A stretch of DNA of 16,601 nucleotides from CAINEC01 sp046052065 (lineage in GTDB: Bacteria > Bacteroidota > Bacteroidia > AKYH767-A > OLB10): contig JBJOND010000068.1 of the NCBI GenBank assembly GCA_046052065.1, forward strand, positions 1 to 16,601, read 5' to 3'. Below, in pieces: positions 6,992 to 14,592 of this stretch. Each line of letters opens with the position of its first letter. Within the stretch, counting starts at the first letter, position 1. The translations under genes were made by a program, and so were the position numbers. The notes under the pieces were generated by a model that saw only the letters and a program-made list of their open reading frames with translations, was not told where the DNA came from and searched no databases.

Positions 6992-9973
6992 TTATTGTTT
7001 GATAATTAGAATGGGGCTAACTTTAGTTTTAGTGTTGGGTGATAAAATGTAAGATCCTGCCGCCAAATTATTAAATTGACTAGAGATATTATTTTTAAGT
7101 AATAACGTACCCATCATGCTGTATAATTCAGAATAATTCTGGTCGTAATACTCAAAATTTTGGATGCTTTCAAATGAGTTACAAATTATAGCTTTTTTAT
7201 ACTTTTCATTATAAGAAAAAGGACTTGTATTTAACAATCTTGCAAAGCTAGAGTTGTTACCATAATCATTGATATTACATACCCAAATATTATCACAATT
7301 GTTGCCTGAAGATATTACATCTCCTTGCAAAAAATCTAAATCCCCCATAATATACCCTGTTGCATAAATATTATTACTTAGTCCAACAATCATATCCGTT
7401 GTGGTGCTACCAATACCAAGACCAAATGGAACCGCTGTTTTATACCAAATATCAGCACCATTAGTTTCCGATTGTTTATAAGATATAAACTGTCTTTTAC
7501 CATTTGTATTGGAAGGAAGACTAAATTGTAAGTTAGTAGAAAGCAAACCATTACTGGTATAAACTCCACTAAAAACAAATTCGTTGGTCAGTTTTATATA
7601 AATAATACTTGATACCCAAGAGAATAAATCATCTCCACCAAGCCATTTATTATTAATTGGTGTTGGAGTTGTTGGAGAAATAATAGCAGACCACGCATTA
7701 TAACCTAAGGTTGTTTTTGTCAGGCTCCCTGGCGTAATTATTGGTGTGGATGTAGTCTGCGCAATACCGTTATGAATATTCATTTCAATGCCAGCGCCAG
7801 TGGATATTCCATCACAATTATAATAACCACCTATAGCGAAGGTGCCAGATTGTCCCATGCAAATTGAATTGATTCGTAGAAGTGACCCACTATTATTTGT
7901 AAATTTATATTGATTAGAAGTTGTGCTAGATGAAAATGAATACTTATATACATTCATTTCATTTGAAAAACCCCCATTTATACAATAAACAATATTATCA
8001 AAATCAATAACATCAAAATCAGTAATTTCATTTGCAAATATATTAAAAATGCCGCTTATTGGATTGGATGTATTTGCTAAATCAAATCGATATATAGTAT
8101 TTAGTTGGCTAGTTCCTCCCAATGCAAATAAATATCGACCTGTATTGTCAAACTTTAGTTTTCTAAATGAATTTCCAGAGTTGCCTGTCAATACTAGACT
8201 ATTTAACTGACCATTATTTGCATTAAATGTAATAATTTGATTGCTTCCAAAGGTGCTTACGAACACTAAATCTTGGCCCAAAAAAGAACTATATGCCACA
8301 CCGAATGCATTATCTAAGCCATTGGCCCAACGTATATCACCACAGTTATTTATAGAGGTTAAAAAACCACTGTTTGGTCCAGTATTAAATCCATTATGCC
8401 AATCCATAGTTGTATTTGATGTATTGCCTGCAATGTAAGTATTGTTATTACCATCAACTGCTATTTGATTTGGCCTATGGCTACCAATTCCATTCGCTAT
8501 GATGGGATAATTATTGGACAAAGGCAAAAGTTCTATATCATCTAAAAAAAGAAAATACTCTGCTAAACTTCCCAAATTAGATGCTTGTATTAATATTTCA
8601 TTAAAGGAAAAAGAACCAGTGACAGTGAAGGTTACCGTATAAAGTTTCCAATCGCAATTGTTGTTATTTGGAATTTGAATTAAAGCAACATTAACCGACC
8701 CTGTCCCATTGTTATCGCGAATACTTGTTTTTAACAATGGTATATTAGGTGGCGTTTGAATCTGATTGTTTATTCCATTTATACTAAGTGCACGTAAGCT
8801 TAGTTGATACGTTTGATTTGGCTGTAAGCTGCTAACTAGCGGCGACCAAATTTGATCGCCTTGTTTCAATACTACATAACGATTATTATTTGCGCTTAAG
8901 CCCGACCAAGTATCGATTGATGTACATTGCAATGAACGTGGATTGGTAAGCAAATTCGAATTAACAATACTATTCGTTGGAATAGAATTACTTGCATTAA
9001 AACAACCTCTGGCAAAATATTCAGGAGTACCAACTCCACACCAATTTGTTACTTCACTAGAGCTTCCTGTTGTATTACAATTATTAAATGCCCCAGATGG
9101 ATTTGAGCCTTGAACTGGATATGGCGCACCTTGTTCAAAGCCTCCATTACAAATTAAATTATTTACACCACAAGTATATGTTGTCAAATCTCTATTACAA
9201 ATTGGGTCCGCTAAATATAAGGCATGTATTGGTGGACAAATCGTACCACATAAATCATCTTTGAAAGTAGGCCCTTTATTAGCGTCTGTTAGCATACATT
9301 GTGCAAATACAGAGTTTATTGATAAATCATACAACGCATAAGAAGGTTCGTGGTCAAAAGTTAACAAAGCTAATAAACCAGTTTCAGTACCTTGATAGCA
9401 CAATGGGGCGTTATTGAAGTCAACTATTGATCTAGCGTAATTCCAAAGTAAAAAATTATCAATATTACCAAAATAATTAGAATTTTTAACAAATGGATCT
9501 ACTCCAATAAAATAGTCATTTGAAGAATTTACATTATAAACAACAGAAGTTGTGCTATTACCAATGTTCTGCTTATCAAAATAGAAATTTATCTCATTAT
9601 TTTGTCTAGATACTGCTAGTTGATGACAATTGCCATCGTAAATATTGCCAACTATATTTGATTCAATAATTAAATTACCTGGAAGGTTAATAAAAAAAGT
9701 ATTGTTAGTTGAAATTCCTATGCTAAAACCATCAGAATTAATTTTATTTGATAAAATAGTTGACTCTACGTTATTCCAACTTTTTATTTGAGGTAATATT
9801 TCTAATTCAAAAGTGAAGTCATGACTTTCAAAATTCAAATTTCCAAATGATCTTATTTTTGCACAATCATCAATGCCATCGAAATATAAACTATGGTTTT
9901 GACTAAAGGCATGATTTAAATTTAATATTGAAATTAAAAAGATAACAATTGAAATGGATTTAAAATTTATCAT
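6992..9973 (-). CDS. Large multidomain surface protein with LamG-like and jelly-roll domains, T9SS type A-like tail
   Basis: A 993-residue secreted protein. Residues 1-25 are a signal peptide ending near FSQ. Residues 26-205 look like a LamG/concanavalin-type domain, with an opening 'HSLYFDGIDDCAKI', a central 'DGNCHQLAVSR', and 'FGNIDNFLLWNYARS'. Residues 270-485 resemble the jelly-roll module common in Bacteroidota surface proteins, with 'NLICNGGFEQG', 'TNWCGVGTPEYFARGC' and the closing 'YFLFLDDIELLP'. Residues 490-900 contain weak propeller-like repeats such as 'NQIAVDGNNNTYIAGNTSN' and 'DMIVGLSNNIYATGYIMG'. The last ~65 residues (LYSMMGTLLL, LAAGSYIL, ILIIKQ) form a degenerate type A sorting domain. 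It is probably a surface adhesin or glycan-binding protein; no enzyme domain is visible. It is first in a two-gene operon with the IgGFc-like gene. Asparagine content is very high and the DNA is AT-rich. Confidence 0.75.
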   Translation of the reverse strand: MINFKSISIVIFLISILNLNHAFSQNHSLYFDGIDDCAKIRSFGNLNFESHDFTFELEILPQIKSWNNVESTILSNKINSDGFSIGISTNNTFFINLPGNLIIESNIVGNIYDGNCHQLAVSRQNNEINFYFDKQNIGNSTTSVVYNVNSSNDYFIGVDPFVKNSNYFGNIDNFLLWNYARSIVDFNNAPLCYQGTETGLLALLTFDHEPSYALYDLSINSVFAQCMLTDANKGPTFKDDLCGTICPPIHALYLADPICNRDLTTYTCGVNNLICNGGFEQGAPYPVQGSNPSGAFNNCNTTGSSSEVTNWCGVGTPEYFARGCFNASNSIPTNSIVNSNLLTNPRSLQCTSIDTWSGLSANNNRYVVLKQGDQIWSPLVSSLQPNQTYQLSLRALSINGINNQIQTPPNIPLLKTSIRDNNGTGSVNVALIQIPNNNNCDWKLYTVTFTVTGSFSFNEILIQASNLGSLAEYFLFLDDIELLPLSNNYPIIANGIGSHRPNQIAVDGNNNTYIAGNTSNTTMDWHNGFNTGPNSGFLTSINNCGDIRWANGLDNAFGVAYSSFLGQDLVFVSTFGSNQIITFNANNGQLNSLVLTGNSGNSFRKLKFDNTGRYLFALGGTSQLNTIYRFDLANTSNPISGIFNIFANEITDFDVIDFDNIVYCINGGFSNEMNVYKYSFSSSTTSNQYKFTNNSGSLLRINSICMGQSGTFAIGGYYNCDGISTGAGIEMNIHNGIAQTTSTPIITPGSLTKTTLGYNAWSAIISPTTPTPINNKWLGGDDLFSWVSSIIYIKLTNEFVFSGVYTSNGLLSTNLQFSLPSNTNGKRQFISYKQSETNGADIWYKTAVPFGLGIGSTTTDMIVGLSNNIYATGYIMGDLDFLQGDVISSGNNCDNIWVCNINDYGNNSSFARLLNTSPFSYNEKYKKAIICNSFESIQNFEYYDQNYSELYSMMGTLLLKNNISSQFNNLAAGSYILSPNTKTKVSPILIIKQ

Positions 9974-10004
9974 ATTTTTAAAAATTAAATTACTTTTATA
10001 TTTA

Positions 10005-10012
10005 CAAATATA
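10005..10012 (-). promoter_or_regulatory. -7 promoter box for the two-gene surface-protein operon
   Basis: On the - strand the sequence reads TATATTTG, an exact TAnnTTTG, 31 nt before the ATG at 9973. No clear TTTG -33 element is found at the expected distance. The region is very AT-rich, which lowers the weight of the match. Confidence 0.45.
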
Positions 10013-10073
10013 ATGTATTTTTATGAATATACTATATTGGCATTTTTATAAAAATTAATCAATACTGTCAAAT

Positions 10074-10085
10074 TTTATCGATAAA
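10074..10085. repeat. 12-bp perfect palindrome between nadD and the surface operon
   Basis: TTTATCGATAAA is self-complementary over 12 bases and sits in the 185-bp gap (9974-10158) about 100 nt upstream of the surface-protein start. It could be a binding site for a dimeric regulator of that operon. The rest of the gap is AT-rich with no gene; a clear terminator for the nadD operon was not found there. Confidence 0.25.
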
Positions 10086-10158
10086 TAAGTGTTGTCAGCC
10101 CAAATATTGATTTAAAATTGGATTGTCGGATTTATAATATGATATAGTTGTTTAAAAA

Positions 10159-10746
10159 TCAGCGAGGAGAAGTGGTTTTATAAAAACTCATTTCTTCCAC
10201 ATAACTCGCTACTGCTGCGGGTAAGAAAAAGCGAACATCTTTTTTGTCCTTGATAGCTTTACGAATCATCGTAGAGGAGACTTCCATGATTGGAGCATCA
10301 ATCCACTTTACGCGTACGTGATGTTTTAAATCGCCACCATCGCTCTCACGACGAGGATAAATATATAAATCGTGTTCTTCTAAAATCAATTCATAGTTTT
10401 TCCATTTATGAAACGTTTGAAGATTATCAGCACCCATGATTAATGAAAAAGAATAATCTGGAAATTTCTCTTTTAAATAAGTAAGCGTATGAATGGTATA
10501 CGAAGGCTTCGGTAAATCGAATTCTATTTTAGATGCCTTGATTTTTTTATAATCACCAATGGCTAATTCTACTAAATGAAAACGGTGGTAGTCTTGCAAT
10601 AAACCATTTGCTGGTTTCAACGGATTCTGAGGCGATACAACCATCCAAATTTGGTCGAGGTCAGAATACTCCGCCAAATAGTTTGCAATCATCATATGCC
10701 CGTTATGCACAGGATTAAATGAACCGAAATACAAACCTATTTTCAT
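10159..10746 (-). CDS. nadD: Nicotinate-nucleotide adenylyltransferase
   Basis: This enzyme joins nicotinate mononucleotide and ATP to give deamido-NAD in NAD synthesis. The 195-residue protein has the normal family length. The nucleotidyltransferase signature GSFNPVHNGH is at 8-17, the 'GADNLQTFHKW' motif at 105-115, and the second nucleotide-binding motif SSTMIR at 157-162, so the active site looks complete. It is the last gene of the yicC-gmk-nadD run, starting 9 nt after the gmk stop. The same gene order is common in Bacteroidota. No terminator is evident after its TGA. Confidence 0.95.
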   Translation of the reverse strand: MKIGLYFGSFNPVHNGHMMIANYLAEYSDLDQIWMVVSPQNPLKPANGLLQDYHRFHLVELAIGDYKKIKASKIEFDLPKPSYTIHTLTYLKEKFPDYSFSLIMGADNLQTFHKWKNYELILEEHDLYIYPRRESDGGDLKHHVRVKWIDAPIMEVSSTMIRKAIKDKKDVRFFLPAAVASYVEEMSFYKTTSPR

Positions 10747-10755
10747 GTTATAATG

Positions 10756-11367
10756 TTATTCTGCTTCGTCAGGTTCAGGAAATTCTTCTTCTAAAAACGC
10801 AAGCACTTTTTCTTCTGCTTCCTGTATTGCTTTTTGTAAATCGATATTTACAATTACATGATTAAACTGAAACGCAGCATGCATCTCTTCTTCTGCTTTA
10901 TCTAATCGTTTGCGCAGTGATTCTTCATCTTCCGTAGCACGTGCTACTAAACGTTTATGTAATTCATCCACCGATGGAGGCATCACAAAAACATCTAATA
11001 ACTGTCTGCCATAATTCTTGCGAATATTCAACCCTCCTACTACATCAATATCAAACAAGGCAACATTACCTTCACTTAGTATTCTATCTACTTCTGATTT
11101 CAAAGAACCATAATAACGATCCTTATATACCTCTTCCCACTCTAAAAATTCGTTGTTCGCAATCTTTGTTCTGAATTCTTCTGGCGATAGAAAATGGTAA
11201 TCAATTCCATCTGTTTCATTCTCACGCTTTGGACGTGTAGTAGCAGAAACACTAAAACGCATCATCGGAAATTTCTTCAATAAGTGATGAACGATTGTTG
11301 TTTTACCACTTCCCGAAGGCCCACAAAACAAAATTAATTTATGCTGATAATTCGGATTAATTTTCAC
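10756..11367 (-). CDS. gmk: Guanylate kinase
   Basis: It phosphorylates GMP to GDP with ATP. The P-loop GPSGSGKT lies at residues 16-23, followed by the GMP-binding region 'FSVSATTRPKRENETDGIDYHFLS' (split here into its motifs SATTRPKR and GIDYHFLS) and 'LEWEEVYKDRYYGS'. At 203 residues it is typical in length. The start is GTG at 11365-11367, read on the - strand, and it overlaps the TGA stop of yicC by three bases within GTGA, which indicates translational coupling. The C-terminus carries an acidic tail (EEEFPEPDEAE). The next gene, nadD, follows after 9 nt. Confidence 0.95.
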   Translation of the reverse strand: MKINPNYQHKLILFCGPSGSGKTTIVHHLLKKFPMMRFSVSATTRPKRENETDGIDYHFLSPEEFRTKIANNEFLEWEEVYKDRYYGSLKSEVDRILSEGNVALFDIDVVGGLNIRKNYGRQLLDVFVMPPSVDELHKRLVARATEDEESLRKRLDKAEEEMHAAFQFNHVIVNIDLQKAIQEAEEKVLAFLEEEFPEPDEAE

Positions 11368-12236
11368 AGTACGTTCGCTAGTTGTTCTTTCAATTTTTCT
11401 AATTCATCTTTCATCTCTACTACGATGCGTTGCATGTTGGCATCATTCGCTTTCGAGCCTATCGTGTTTATCTCACGGCCAATTTCCTGTGTGATGAAAC
11501 CTAATTTTTTTCCATTCGCTTCTTTCGAGTTCATAGTCTGAATAAAATAATCACAATGGCTTTTCAATCTTACTTTCTCTTCGGAAATATCTAACTTCTC
11601 GATGTAATAGATCAACTCTTGCTCAAAACGATTAGTATCGATGTTTAATTGATCTTTTAATTCGTTCACTGATTTATGCAAACGCGTACGAATACTCTCT
11701 ATGCGTGCCTGCTCATAATTTTCTAATTGCGGAATTGAATTTTCAATCGCATTCAATCGTTGTGTGACATCTTGTTCCAACACATTTCCTTCATTGCTTC
11801 TAAACAAATTAAATTGCTCTACTGCCGATTGAATTAGTCCTTTTAACTGCTTCCACTGTGCTTCATCCATCTCTGATTTTTCAGAATTTAACACCGCAGG
11901 TAATTTTAATATTGCATCGAGCATATTATCATCCGACATTCCTGTTTCGGTTGCCAATGATTTTAAATCTTCATAGTAAGCTAAGAATATTTCTTTGTTT
12001 ACTGTGCTACGCTTTGCTAATTCATTATTATCAATGCTTACATTTAAATCAGCTTTACCACGCTCTAACAACTTTCCTACATCCGCACGAATTTCTAATT
12101 CTTTATCTCTGAATTGAAGAGGTAATCGAACATTTAACTCCAGAAATTTACTGTTTAATGATCTGATTTCAACAGTTACAGCTTGCGTTCCAACAGTGCC
12201 TTTCGCACTCCCGTAACCGGTCATTGATTTTAGCAT
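11364..12236 (-). CDS. yicC: YicC/YloC-family endoribonuclease
   Basis: A 290-residue member of the YicC/YloC family, described as an endoribonuclease in Escherichia coli and Bacillus subtilis. The invariant N-terminal SMTGYG is at residues 4-9, followed by 'VEIRSLNSKFLELNVRLP'; the C-terminal half has the family pattern 'RFEQELIYYIEKLDISEE' and 'GREINTIGSKANDA'. The ATG at 12236 is set by the SMTGYG motif right behind it. It is the first gene of a compact operon with gmk (overlapping) and nadD, the conserved neighbourhood for this family. A clear promoter box lies 20 nt upstream. It should act in the cytoplasm on RNA; its targets in this organism are unknown. Confidence 0.92.
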   Translation of the reverse strand: MLKSMTGYGSAKGTVGTQAVTVEIRSLNSKFLELNVRLPLQFRDKELEIRADVGKLLERGKADLNVSIDNNELAKRSTVNKEIFLAYYEDLKSLATETGMSDDNMLDAILKLPAVLNSEKSEMDEAQWKQLKGLIQSAVEQFNLFRSNEGNVLEQDVTQRLNAIENSIPQLENYEQARIESIRTRLHKSVNELKDQLNIDTNRFEQELIYYIEKLDISEEKVRLKSHCDYFIQTMNSKEANGKKLGFITQEIGREINTIGSKANDANMQRIVVEMKDELEKLKEQLANVL

Positions 12237-12255
12237 AATAATTTTTTAAGCGTAA

Positions 12256-12263
12256 CAAATTTA
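12256..12263 (-). promoter_or_regulatory. -7 promoter box of the yicC-gmk-nadD operon
   Basis: On the - strand this reads TAAATTTG, an exact TAnnTTTG, with 19 nt to the yicC ATG. It lies in the 45-nt gap after the transporter gene, so the operon seems to have its own start even though the genes upstream run the same way. No strong -33 TTTG is seen. Confidence 0.5.
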
Positions 12264-12281
12264 CTGAAAAAATATGGACGA

Positions 12282-13175
12282 CTATTGTCCTTCTTTAACA
12301 GAGGTATGCGTCGAAAAATAAACACCCATAAAGATGAATACTGCCGAGATTATATGAACTATTGAAAGACTATCTTTTCCAAGAAGAATGGCAATTCCTG
12401 CAGCTAAAACAGGTTGCAGATAAATGTACACACTTACTACTCCCGGACTTAATTGTTGCAAAGCAAGCGTGTTAAACAAGTAGGCGAAAAAGGTTGTTCC
12501 AATAACAACAAATGCTGTTGCCCACCATATCTGCGGAGTGAAACTAGCAAGATCAATTTGTTGAAGTTCTTTCAATGAAAAAGGAAACACCATAAACGCT
12601 CCGAATAAGAAAACATATTTCATCAAGGTATATGGCGAATATTTTTTCATTAATGGTTTTGCCATTACGAGGTAAATAGAGAATGAAATTGCATTAAACA
12701 AAATACATAAGTCGCCAGTAACACTGGTTTGCACATGCACATTTCTACCTGCATATGTAATTAATACAAAGGCGCCAGCTAATGCTGATAATACACCCAC
12801 AATTCGTTTAAACGGAATTCGCTCTCGAAGAATCAACGCAGAGAAGACCAAAACAAACACAGGAGAAATAACCATGATCAATCCTGAATTAATTGGGGAT
12901 GTAAGGGAAAGTCCTTTGAAGAATAACAACTGATTTATCGCAACTCCAAACACGGCACAATAAAAAAACTTGATTTTATCGTTGCGTTCTACTTTTTCTT
13001 TAGGAGTGAATAAGGAAACAATCCAAAATAAAAGGGTAGCTGTTAAAACACGAATAGAAATAAATGCAAACGGCTTAATATAAGCGGGCATCACAAACTT
13101 AGCAATGCTATAGTTCGCCCCGTAAATAAAATTTGCTGTTAATACTGCTAAATGAGCTTTGGTATTCGACTTCAT
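12282..13175 (-). CDS. EamA-family (drug/metabolite) transporter
   Basis: A 297-residue inner-membrane protein with about ten hydrophobic helices in two homologous halves (roughly 8-140 and 153-288), the standard EamA/DMT layout. Typical features are 'ANFIYGANYSIAKFV' in helix 1, 'SPINSGLIMVISPVFV' before a LRERI turn in the first half, and 'SPGVVSVYIYLQPVLAAG' followed by 'GKDSLS' in the second half. Family members export metabolites, amino acids or drugs; the substrate cannot be predicted. Its ATG overlaps the stop of the thiol protein gene upstream (ATGA), placing it last in the metF operon. No terminator hairpin is seen after the stop; the yicC promoter follows. Confidence 0.9.
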   Translation of the reverse strand: MKSNTKAHLAVLTANFIYGANYSIAKFVMPAYIKPFAFISIRVLTATLLFWIVSLFTPKEKVERNDKIKFFYCAVFGVAINQLLFFKGLSLTSPINSGLIMVISPVFVLVFSALILRERIPFKRIVGVLSALAGAFVLITYAGRNVHVQTSVTGDLCILFNAISFSIYLVMAKPLMKKYSPYTLMKYVFLFGAFMVFPFSLKELQQIDLASFTPQIWWATAFVVIGTTFFAYLFNTLALQQLSPGVVSVYIYLQPVLAAGIAILLGKDSLSIVHIISAVFIFMGVYFSTHTSVKEGQ

Positions 13176-13522
13176 GCAAGTGCTGCTTTAGCATCGCTAA
13201 CGGCCTTCTCCGAATTACCAATAAATATTTTGTCGTTAACAATAATAACCGGTCGCTTTAAAAAAGTATATTCAATCAAGATATATCTTCGGTAATCCTT
13301 TTCCGTTAGTTGCATTTCATTTAAGCCCATTGCTTTGTACTTCTTGGCAACCTTACTAAAAACCGATTGATAAGAACCTGCGAGCGTACGCATCAAATCA
13401 ATTTGCTCTTCAGTAATTTTTTCTTTCTTAATATCTTGAAGAATTACATCAGCACCAGGATTTAGCTCCTTCAATATTCGCGTACATGTATCACAAGTGC
13501 CTAAATAAAAAATAATTTTCAT
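13172..13522 (-). CDS. ArsC/Spx-family thioredoxin-fold protein
   Basis: A 116-residue protein of the ArsC/Spx/YffB family. The N-terminal strand and 'YLGTCDTCTRIL' give a C10-x-x-C13 motif, as in Spx-like members; the family's conserved arginine is Arg90 in 'LKRPVIIV'. Length and fold pattern match. Genuine arsenate reductases need further conserved residues, and no ars genes are nearby, so calling it an arsenate reductase is not justified. A general thiol-redox or regulatory role is equally possible. It begins one base after the metF stop (TAG-T-ATG) and overlaps the EamA transporter gene by 4 nt, so the three are almost certainly one transcript. Confidence 0.85.
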   Translation of the reverse strand: MKIIFYLGTCDTCTRILKELNPGADVILQDIKKEKITEEQIDLMRTLAGSYQSVFSKVAKKYKAMGLNEMQLTEKDYRRYILIEYTFLKRPVIIVNDKIFIGNSEKAVSDAKAALA

Positions 13523-13523
13523 A

Positions 13524-14480
13524 CTAGAATATTTTTTCAGCTACGCGTTTACATGGCTCTGGATTTCCCATTGTATAAAAATGCAAGCAAGGAACTTTCG
13601 CATCTATTAACTCTTTGCATTGCTGTATAGCCCACTCAATACCCACTTCACGAACCTGATCAGGCGTTTTTGCTTTATCTACTGCATCTGCTAATGCATC
13701 TGGAATATCAATATGAAAAATACTTGGAAGGATGTTCATCTGTTTACGCGCAGTGAAAATTTTAATACCCGGGATAATAGGTACGGTAATACCTGCTTCG
13801 CGACAAAGATTAACGAATTCAAAGTACTTGCTATTATCGTAAAACATTTGTGTAACGATATACTCTGCGCCTGCATCTACCTTTGCTTTTAAATGCTTTA
13901 AGTCGGTTCTTAAATTAGGCGCTTCGAAATGTTTTTCTGGATAGCCAGCAACACCGATACAAAATTTAGTAGGTGAAACGTCTTGCAAATCGTCATCAAT
14001 ATAAACGCCCTTATTCATATTAACCACTTGTTTTACCAAATCGATAGCATAAGCATTACCATCTTCTTCAGGCTTAAAGCTCCCTTCACTTTTAATAGAA
14101 TCACCACGTAACAAAAGCACATTATCAATTCCTAAAAACGATAAATCAATTAACGCATTCTCCGTTTCATCTTTTGTAAATCCTCCACAAATGATATGCG
14201 GTATGGCATCAACGTTATACTTAGTCATGATACCCGCACAGATACCTACTGTTCCTGGGCGCTTACGAACGGATTTCTTTTCCAATAATCCATCAGCACG
14301 TTTTTTATAAACGTATTCTTCCCGATGATAGGTAACATCAATAAAGCTCGGATTAAACTCCATTAAAGGATCAATGGCATTATAGATATCGGTCATTCCT
14401 TTTCCTTTAAGCGGAGGAAGTATCTCGATAGAGAATAATGTTTTACCGTTTGCTTGCTTAAGATGGTCGATTACTTTCAT
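13524..14480 (-). CDS. metF: Methylenetetrahydrofolate reductase
   Basis: It reduces 5,10-methylene-tetrahydrofolate to 5-methyl-tetrahydrofolate with FAD, feeding methionine synthesis. The 318-residue protein has the normal bacterial length. The N-terminal catalytic motif 'FSIEILPP' contains Glu19, the expected general acid position; 'LLRGDS' at 123-128 carries Asp127 of the FAD site; the 'QMFYDNSKYFEF' and 'PIIPGIKIF' motifs are typical; the C-terminal 'CLHFYTMGNPEP' is the usual end motif. It is the first gene of an operon with the ArsC/Spx-like and EamA genes. A -7-like box is 26 nt upstream. No SAM or cobalamin riboswitch is seen in the short leader. Confidence 0.95.
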   Translation of the reverse strand: MKVIDHLKQANGKTLFSIEILPPLKGKGMTDIYNAIDPLMEFNPSFIDVTYHREEYVYKKRADGLLEKKSVRKRPGTVGICAGIMTKYNVDAIPHIICGGFTKDETENALIDLSFLGIDNVLLLRGDSIKSEGSFKPEEDGNAYAIDLVKQVVNMNKGVYIDDDLQDVSPTKFCIGVAGYPEKHFEAPNLRTDLKHLKAKVDAGAEYIVTQMFYDNSKYFEFVNLCREAGITVPIIPGIKIFTARKQMNILPSIFHIDIPDALADAVDKAKTPDQVREVGIEWAIQQCKELIDAKVPCLHFYTMGNPEPCKRVAEKIF

Positions 14481-14506
14481 TGTAGGTTTTCATTTCTGCA
14501 CGAGTA

Positions 14507-14514
14507 CAAATATC
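14507..14514 (-). promoter_or_regulatory. Probable -7 box of the metF operon
   Basis: The - strand reads GATATTTG, one mismatch from TAnnTTTG, 26 nt before the metF ATG. A T-rich tract from the preceding terminator lies roughly where the -33 element should be. The leader is too short to hold a riboswitch. Confidence 0.4.
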
Positions 14515-14530
14515 CGATTAAAATCTCTCT

Positions 14531-14564
14531 AAAAAAAGAGCGCCCGCTTGTCGGCGGGCGCTCT
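14531..14564 (-). terminator. Strong intrinsic terminator of the T9SS type B gene
   Basis: AGAGCGCCCGC (14537-14547) pairs perfectly with GCGGGCGCTCT (14554-14564) around a 6-nt loop, an 11-bp GC-rich stem. Read on the - strand, it is followed by a run of seven T (A-tract at 14531-14537). It separates the large surface protein from the metF operon. Confidence 0.92.
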
Positions 14565-14592
14565 GTGAAAAGAATTTTGGCTTTACTATAAA

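Noticed and set aside
7390..7578. 62-residue frame within the 993-residue surface gene
   Set aside because: It lies in another frame of a gene with continuous, domain-supported coding; it has no own features.
10100..10121. CCAA...TTGG inverted repeat after nadD as a terminator
   Set aside because: The outer four pairs hold but the inner AT pairs are mismatched and no T-tract follows on the - strand.
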